DNA of 9,758 bases from the NCBI GenBank assembly GCA_002771395.1, contig PCSS01000395.1:1-9758 (forward strand), written 5' to 3'. The DNA is from Bacteroidetes bacterium CG23_combo_of_CG06-09_8_20_14_all_32_9. Its GTDB lineage: Bacteria; Bacteroidota; Bacteroidia; Bacteroidales; GWA2-32-17. The notes below the pieces were generated by a model that was not told where the DNA came from, ran no database searches, and was given only the letters and a program-made list of their open reading frames with translations. Shown in pieces: positions 7,181-9,758 of the stretch; the stretch's first letter is position 1, and each line of letters opens with the position of its first letter. The position numbers were made by a program, and so were the translations under genes.

Positions 7181-7923
7181 TGGATAAGCAAATATTTTTT
7201 CGCATTAATTTTTAAGGCAAATTCGATTGTTTCCATAAACGAAACCAATGTTTGCCCAGGAATTCCATAAATAATACTTATTTCGATATTTACCCTGTTT
7301 TTGAGTAATAATTTCATTATTTTCCTAATGTGATGCAAATCATTTTTTCGGCCAATCACATCCATTTCCGACGGATGGATAGTTTGCAATCCAAATTCAA
7401 GGGTCAATCTGTTCTTATATCTCTTGCATAATTCAATTAATCTCTTACTTTGTTGGTCATCTTTAATTTCCTCGAACCTAACCTGGATAGAAACATGAGC
7501 ATTAGTTTCTTTTAATACCGGTTCCAGTATCTCTACATAATCATATTCGTTATTCTTTCCAAAATTAAATGTTCCATCAAGTATGTTTATTACCTGAACA
7601 TTTGAGGACTTAAATAACAATATTTCTTCTTTCAACCTTTTAAAAGGAAGAAAATAAACCTTCTTCTGCGAAGCATTTCCCCACTCACAAAAGCCACAAG
7701 TATAAGGGCAACCTCTTTTGGTTTCCCAATGAATTTTTCTTGTAATTGGTATTACATTATTGATGTAAGGTGAGGCAAGATGATTGCGTTCTATCTTTTC
7801 TGAAATCACAAGTGGCTCTGAAATTACCTGGTGCCTGCCGGACAAAATGTTACCAATAGCAGTTTCCGAATATCCTTTTATATAAAAATGAAACCCAGGA
7901 TATTCTTCTTTTATTATCATCAA
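7177..7923 (-). pseudogene. Segment 2: radical SAM catalytic core
   Basis: Starts inside the B12-binding domain (EEYPGFHFYIKGYSETAIGNIL is its last strand and helix; the TTG at 7923 is not a real start). The iron-sulfur motif is RGCPYTCGFCEW (Cys72, Cys76, Cys79; bases 7687-7710), which holds the [4Fe-4S] cluster that cleaves S-adenosylmethionine. Downstream are NILDGTFNFGK (113-123), LTLEFGLQTIHPSEMDVIGR (173-192) and SIIYGIPGQTLVSFMETIEFAL (216-237), typical core strands. The segment stops at KKYLLIH because one A is missing from an A run at 7195-7200; with the extra A the protein continues KKIFAYPLRISRNSKM. Confidence 0.88.
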
Positions 7924-8287
7924 TGGCAGTTACCTCATATCCTCCTGCAATAAGTTTTCCTTTGAAGTTATTTTTTAAGAATGGTAGTAGTTTTTTTATA
8001 TAAACCTCGCTCCAGGCAGTAATACCTATTGCAAGATAATTTGAGTCCCAGCACTTTTCTATAACTACTTTTTTTGCAGCCAGAAAAGCATTTTTTTCAA
8101 TCTGAGTGCTATCGTTTTTATACTTTTCATGAAGAACAGAAAGATTTATGCTCTCATGTTCTGTTTGCAAATTGTATAATTCAGGATTTTTCTTGATTGA
8201 GGCCAAAACAGATGCAATTGAATAGGGTGTATCGGGATATCTGTCCCTGAAAAAATCAAATGTTAATATGAATAACTTCATTTGCAT
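7850..8287 (-). pseudogene. Segment 1: B12-binding-like N-terminal domain
   Basis: Reads MKLFILTFDFFRDRYPDTPY, then a helix SIASVLASIKK, followed by NYLAIGITAWSE and KGKLIAGGYEVTAI. This is the strand-helix layout of B12-binding domains of radical SAM enzymes (first strand, helix after the YPDTPY stretch, the 'AxG(I/V)' strand, then the 'GG' strand near residues 112-118). The DxHxxG cobalamin motif is absent, as in many radical SAM relatives. Homology ends at about residue 126; the last ~20 residues (WVSFLYKRIFGNCYW) are out-of-frame readthrough. The expected continuation EEYPGFHFYIKGYSE is in the next frame. Confidence 0.8.
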
Positions 8288-8358
8288 AATTTATTCATTT
8301 TTTCCCCTATCAAACGTGCATCTAAGGACAAATCAACTGGAATAACACGTAATTTCAT
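8278..8358 (-). CDS. 26-residue ORF translationally coupled to the radical SAM gene
   Basis: From ATG 8358 the frame encodes 26 residues beginning MKLRVIPVDLSLDARL and ending GEKMNKLCK. Its TGA overlaps the radical SAM start ATG (8281) in the ATGA arrangement used for translational coupling, and an in-frame TAA immediately precedes its ATG, so it does not extend upstream. The composition is ordinary coding-like, with one Cys near the C-terminus. Possible roles: a precursor or leader peptide acted on by the enzyme, a coupling leader, or the decayed stub of a longer neighbour. I do not recognise the peptide. No TAnnTTTG promoter is visible in the ~30 bases separating it from the next relic. Confidence 0.4.
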   Translation of the reverse strand: MKLRVIPVDLSLDARLIGEKMNKLCK

Positions 8359-8368
8359 TTAATCTTAT

Positions 8369-8377
8369 GTTAGCGGC
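8369..8377 (+). repeat. Left copy of GTTAGCGGC inverted repeat
   Basis: GTTAGCGGC here is exactly matched in inverse orientation by GCCGCTAAC at 8722-8730; extended to 11 bases (ATGTTAGCGGC versus ACGTTAGCGGC) 10 match. The pair brackets the T9SS relic gene. The sequences resemble integron attC core ends (GTTRRRY / RYYYAAC), but no complete attC structure was found. Confidence 0.5.
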
Positions 8378-8388
8378 TGCTTTACTTT

Positions 8389-8655
8389 TCATCGGATAAC
8401 TGTAAACTTTTTCGTCATAGTGTTCTTGCCGTCAAATATTGTCACAAAGTAAAGTCCTGACATATCATTGCAAATGATCAGAGTTTGCGAATAAGCACTT
8501 GCGACATATGAATTACCATCGTTGTTCGAACAAATTTTTGTCGGGTATTCATTATTGGTTGTGCCGATGTCTTTAGCCCACTGAATTATTCCTTGAGCAG
8601 AAACTGTAAAAGAGAATGCTGCTAAAACAATTGCTGAAAGAATCGTTTTTTTCAT
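8389..8655 (-). pseudogene. Internally deleted T9SS-secreted protein: signal peptide fused to sorting-domain tail
   Basis: 88 residues. Residues 1-20 are a clean Sec signal peptide (MKKTILSAIVLAAFSFTVSA, cleavage before or after Gln21). Residues 22-52 (GIIQWAKDIGTTNNEYPTKI, then a NDGNSYVA stretch) look like the first SBBP/beta-propeller-type repeat of a large secreted protein. From about residue 57 the text changes to LIICNDMSGLYFVTIFDGKN and ends in TMTKKFTVIR, the terminal strands of a type A T9SS C-terminal sorting domain, without the earlier YPNP part. A central deletion of probably hundreds of codons explains both halves being in frame. The product, if made, would be exported but is unlikely to keep the original function; a tiny true gene is less likely. 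Confidence 0.75.
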
Positions 8656-8697
8656 TTTGTATTTCTGTTTGTCAGTTCGTTTAAAGTGTAAAGTTAA

Positions 8698-8732
8698 ATG
8701 TTAGCACTTTCCCCAAAAGTTGCCGCTAACGT
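8698..8732. repeat. Imperfect hairpin containing the right GCCGCTAAC copy
   Basis: GTTAGC (8700-8705) pairs with GCTAAC (8725-8730) and ACTTT (8706-8710) with AAAGT (8716-8720), leaving a CCCCA loop and a four-base bulge TGCC (8721-8724) on one side. A-T and G-T pairs extend the base to 8698/8732. The one-sided bulge is reminiscent of recombination-site hairpins. It lies 43 bases upstream of the relic T9SS gene start. Confidence 0.55.
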
Positions 8733-8844
8733 ATTAGGATTTTATTCTCAGTTTCACCAAAAATTACAGTAAAGGTAGAAAAATATTTTAAAACTGCAAA
8801 TTAAAAAAAAAGCAAGAAGAAATTGAGGATAAAATTAAGTTGGA

Positions 8845-9000
8845 CTATGCCGCCGTCAACAGCGGCAGATAGAATAAGAAGCGTTGAGCGAGTTCGTTTC
8901 TGTCAAACCGCTGAAAAGTTGCACGGTGTTCTGATATTTCAAGTCGCTCTGTCATAATCTTTTTATTTTGGGTGTTGTTATAGGCAGTTTTTTCTGTCAT
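8845..9000 (-). CDS. Possible 51-residue hypothetical ORF
   Basis: ATG 9000 opens 51 codons, starting MTEKTAYNNTQNKKI and containing EISEHRATFQRFDRNELAQR before a hydrophobic end LFYLPLLTAA. An internal ATG (8955) repeats the MTE start. It begins 13 bases after the stop of the T9SS gene and its stop (TAG) directly follows a 6-bp GC-rich stem. No family recognised; the charged central part is protein-like, but the ORF could be a chance frame or a fragment of a dispersed element. Confidence 0.25.
   Translation of the reverse strand: MTEKTAYNNTQNKKIMTERLEISEHRATFQRFDRNELAQRFLFYLPLLTAA
8848..8867. terminator. GC-rich hairpin TGCCGC / GCGGCA
   Basis: A six-base perfect stem with an eight-base loop (CGTCAACA) in an otherwise A/T-rich gap. 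It lies about 150 bases downstream of the T9SS gene stop on the minus strand, with no U-tract directly after it, so terminator function is only a guess. Confidence 0.3.
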
Positions 9001-9013
9001 TGGTAAAATGTTG

Positions 9014-9758
9014 TTACTGTATTACAATTTTTCCTGTATGAGTTTTCTCTTCGTCATAAATTTTTATAAAGTAGATTCCTTTTGAAAATTCAGAAAGGTC
9101 TATTTTGTTTGATATTTGTTGTTTAAAGTTGGGGACAGTATAAATTAATTCTCCGAGCAGATTGTAAATTTCTATTGAATTTATAAATCCCCCGCTGTTA
9201 CTTACTGCAATTGTCCCCGTAGTGGGATTCGGATAGACAACAATCGTTGAATTATCACCAAATTCAATGATTCCAAATGAATTGCCGACAATCGCACAAT
9301 TTGATTTGGTAGATAAATAATTGTTGCTTTTCAGAATAGTTGGATTACATCCTGTCGGATGCAGTGCATCTATAAAATAGATAGTGTCATTTACCGGAGG
9401 ATTCAGATCTGTATAAGAATACAATGATCCCTGAATTGAATCAATAATAGTCATTCCGTTGCCATTGCCTCTCCAGATTCTGTATTTAGTTACATTGAAC
9501 CCTCCATAAGCATCCCATATCAAATTAATTTGTGGTGGATTTCCTAAATTGACAGCAAGGTGAATTGTTTTATGCGGGCTGCTTTGTGTGTATGAAACAA
9601 CTCCTTGCGAATCAACGGAAGCAATTCTGTACCTATCGGCTTTTTGAGCGGGAGTTGATGATGTATCAATAAACACACTTAAATTGCTGTTAGAAACATT
9701 TCCGATTAAATCATAAACATTGCTTGTAGCAGTTTCTTTATAAATATTATATGAAGAA
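9014..9758 (-). CDS. T9SS type A sorting-domain protein, 3' part (5' end beyond the window)
   Basis: The frame is open through the right edge, so the true start lies outside; the GTG at 9676 is internal. The visible ~248 residues begin in a fibronectin-III-like repeat region (YNIYKE near the edge, then PAQKADRYRIASVDSQGV and INLIWDAYGGFNVTKYRIWRG), common in large adhesive or exported Bacteroidota proteins. They end with a type A sorting domain: the VYPNPTTG block (about 9215-9235), the SIEIYNLLGELIY strand, and DLSEFSKGIYFIKIY running to HTGKIVIQ. Such domains direct passage across the outer membrane by the type IX secretion system and are usually cleaved on attachment or release. The enzymatic or binding function lies in the missing N-terminal part. 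Confidence 0.9.
   Translation of the reverse strand, partial: SSYNIYKETATSNVYDLIGNVSNSNLSVFIDTSSTPAQKADRYRIASVDSQGVVSYTQSSPHKTIHLAVNLGNPPQINLIWDAYGGFNVTKYRIWRGNGNGMTIIDSIQGSLYSYTDLNPPVNDTIYFIDALHPTGCNPTILKSNNYLSTKSNCAIVGNSFGIIEFGDNSTIVVYPNPTTGTIAVSNSGGFINSIEIYNLLGELIYTVPNFKQQISNKIDLSEFSKGIYFIKIYDEEKTHTGKIVIQ

Larger units (their letters stand above)
6623..8287 (-). pseudogene. Cobalamin-binding-type radical SAM protein, broken by two compensating frameshifts
   Basis: Three consecutive minus-strand frames together encode one protein of about 555 residues: an N-terminal B12-binding-like Rossmann domain, a radical SAM TIM-barrel core with C-x3-C-x2-C, and a C-terminal domain. The first and third segments are in the same frame and the middle one is shifted, so a +1 insertion near 7909-7912 and a -1 deletion near 7195-7200 cancel. 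Both sites contain A runs on the coding strand. Members of this broad family use a 5'-deoxyadenosyl radical, sometimes with methylcobalamin, for methylations, rearrangements or peptide modification; the substrate is unknown. The natural start is ATG 8281 or 8287, with 8281 overlapping the stop of a 26-codon ORF. Mutation and sequencing error cannot be separated from this window. Confidence 0.85.
8656..9013. other. ~360-base intergenic stretch with hairpins
   Basis: Between the T9SS relic and the next T9SS gene. It holds the 8698-8732 hairpin, an A/T-rich part (8740-8820, with a run of nine A at 8802-8812), a GC-rich 6-bp stem at 8848-8867, and one possible 51-residue minus-strand ORF. GTTATAGGCAG at 8977-8987 is another short GTT-type sequence. 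Nothing here matches a known RNA family to my eye. The locally higher G+C of 8845-8950 than its surroundings suggests an origin different from the A/T-rich flanks. Confidence 0.4.

Noticed and set aside
7177..7923. Radical SAM core as an independent intact gene starting at TTG 7923
   Set aside because: Its first ~25 residues are the end of the B12-binding domain whose beginning lies in the adjacent frame, and its end is cut where the A run shifts the frame.
8369..8732. Confident integron attC call
   Set aside because: The core bases fit, but the order of the two ends is reversed relative to standard attC, the hairpin is too short, and no integrase or second cassette is present.

Overview
The window looks like a Bacteroidota (Bacteroidetes) chromosome. 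It is AT-rich, its genes lack clear Shine-Dalgarno sequences, several starts sit behind the TAnnTTTG -7 element typical of the phylum, and the right end carries type IX secretion (T9SS) C-terminal sorting domains. A narrower assignment is not possible from the sequence alone.

Left part (1-6000), ordinary housekeeping DNA. On the minus strand, read right to left: a 10-TM EamA/DMT exporter overlapping lnt (apolipoprotein N-acyltransferase) by ATGA; then, behind its own promoter, a membrane-anchored cyclophilin-type peptidyl-prolyl isomerase followed after 7 bases by pheS, whose stop codon lies inside a strong 13-bp hairpin. Divergent from the exporter is a plus-strand PlsC/PlsB-like glycerolipid acyltransferase. 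The shared theme is envelope building (lipoprotein acylation, phospholipid acylation, protein folding), with pheS as a translation gene.

Middle part (6000-8380), a scarred accessory region. Five tandem 11-bp repeats abut the stop of an AlbA/RecG-like ATP-binding regulator that survives only as its C-terminal ~130 residues. Its broken 5' edge touches the stop of a cobalamin-binding-type radical SAM protein. That gene is one ~555-residue protein split into three reading frames by two compensating single-base shifts. A 26-codon ORF is coupled to its start by an ATGA overlap and could be a leader or precursor peptide, or merely a gene remnant.

Right part (8380-9758). An 88-residue relic joins the signal peptide and first repeat of a T9SS-exported protein to the last ~30 residues of a sorting domain, so its centre has been deleted. 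It is flanked by inverted GTTAGCGGC/GCCGCTAAC copies. A ~360-base intergenic stretch with hairpins and a possible 51-residue ORF follows, then the 3' part of a large T9SS-secreted protein that runs off the window.

The best candidate for something undescribed is the small ORF plus B12/radical SAM pair, but the enzyme gene is frameshifted here (mutation or sequence error), so intact relatives would be needed to establish a system.
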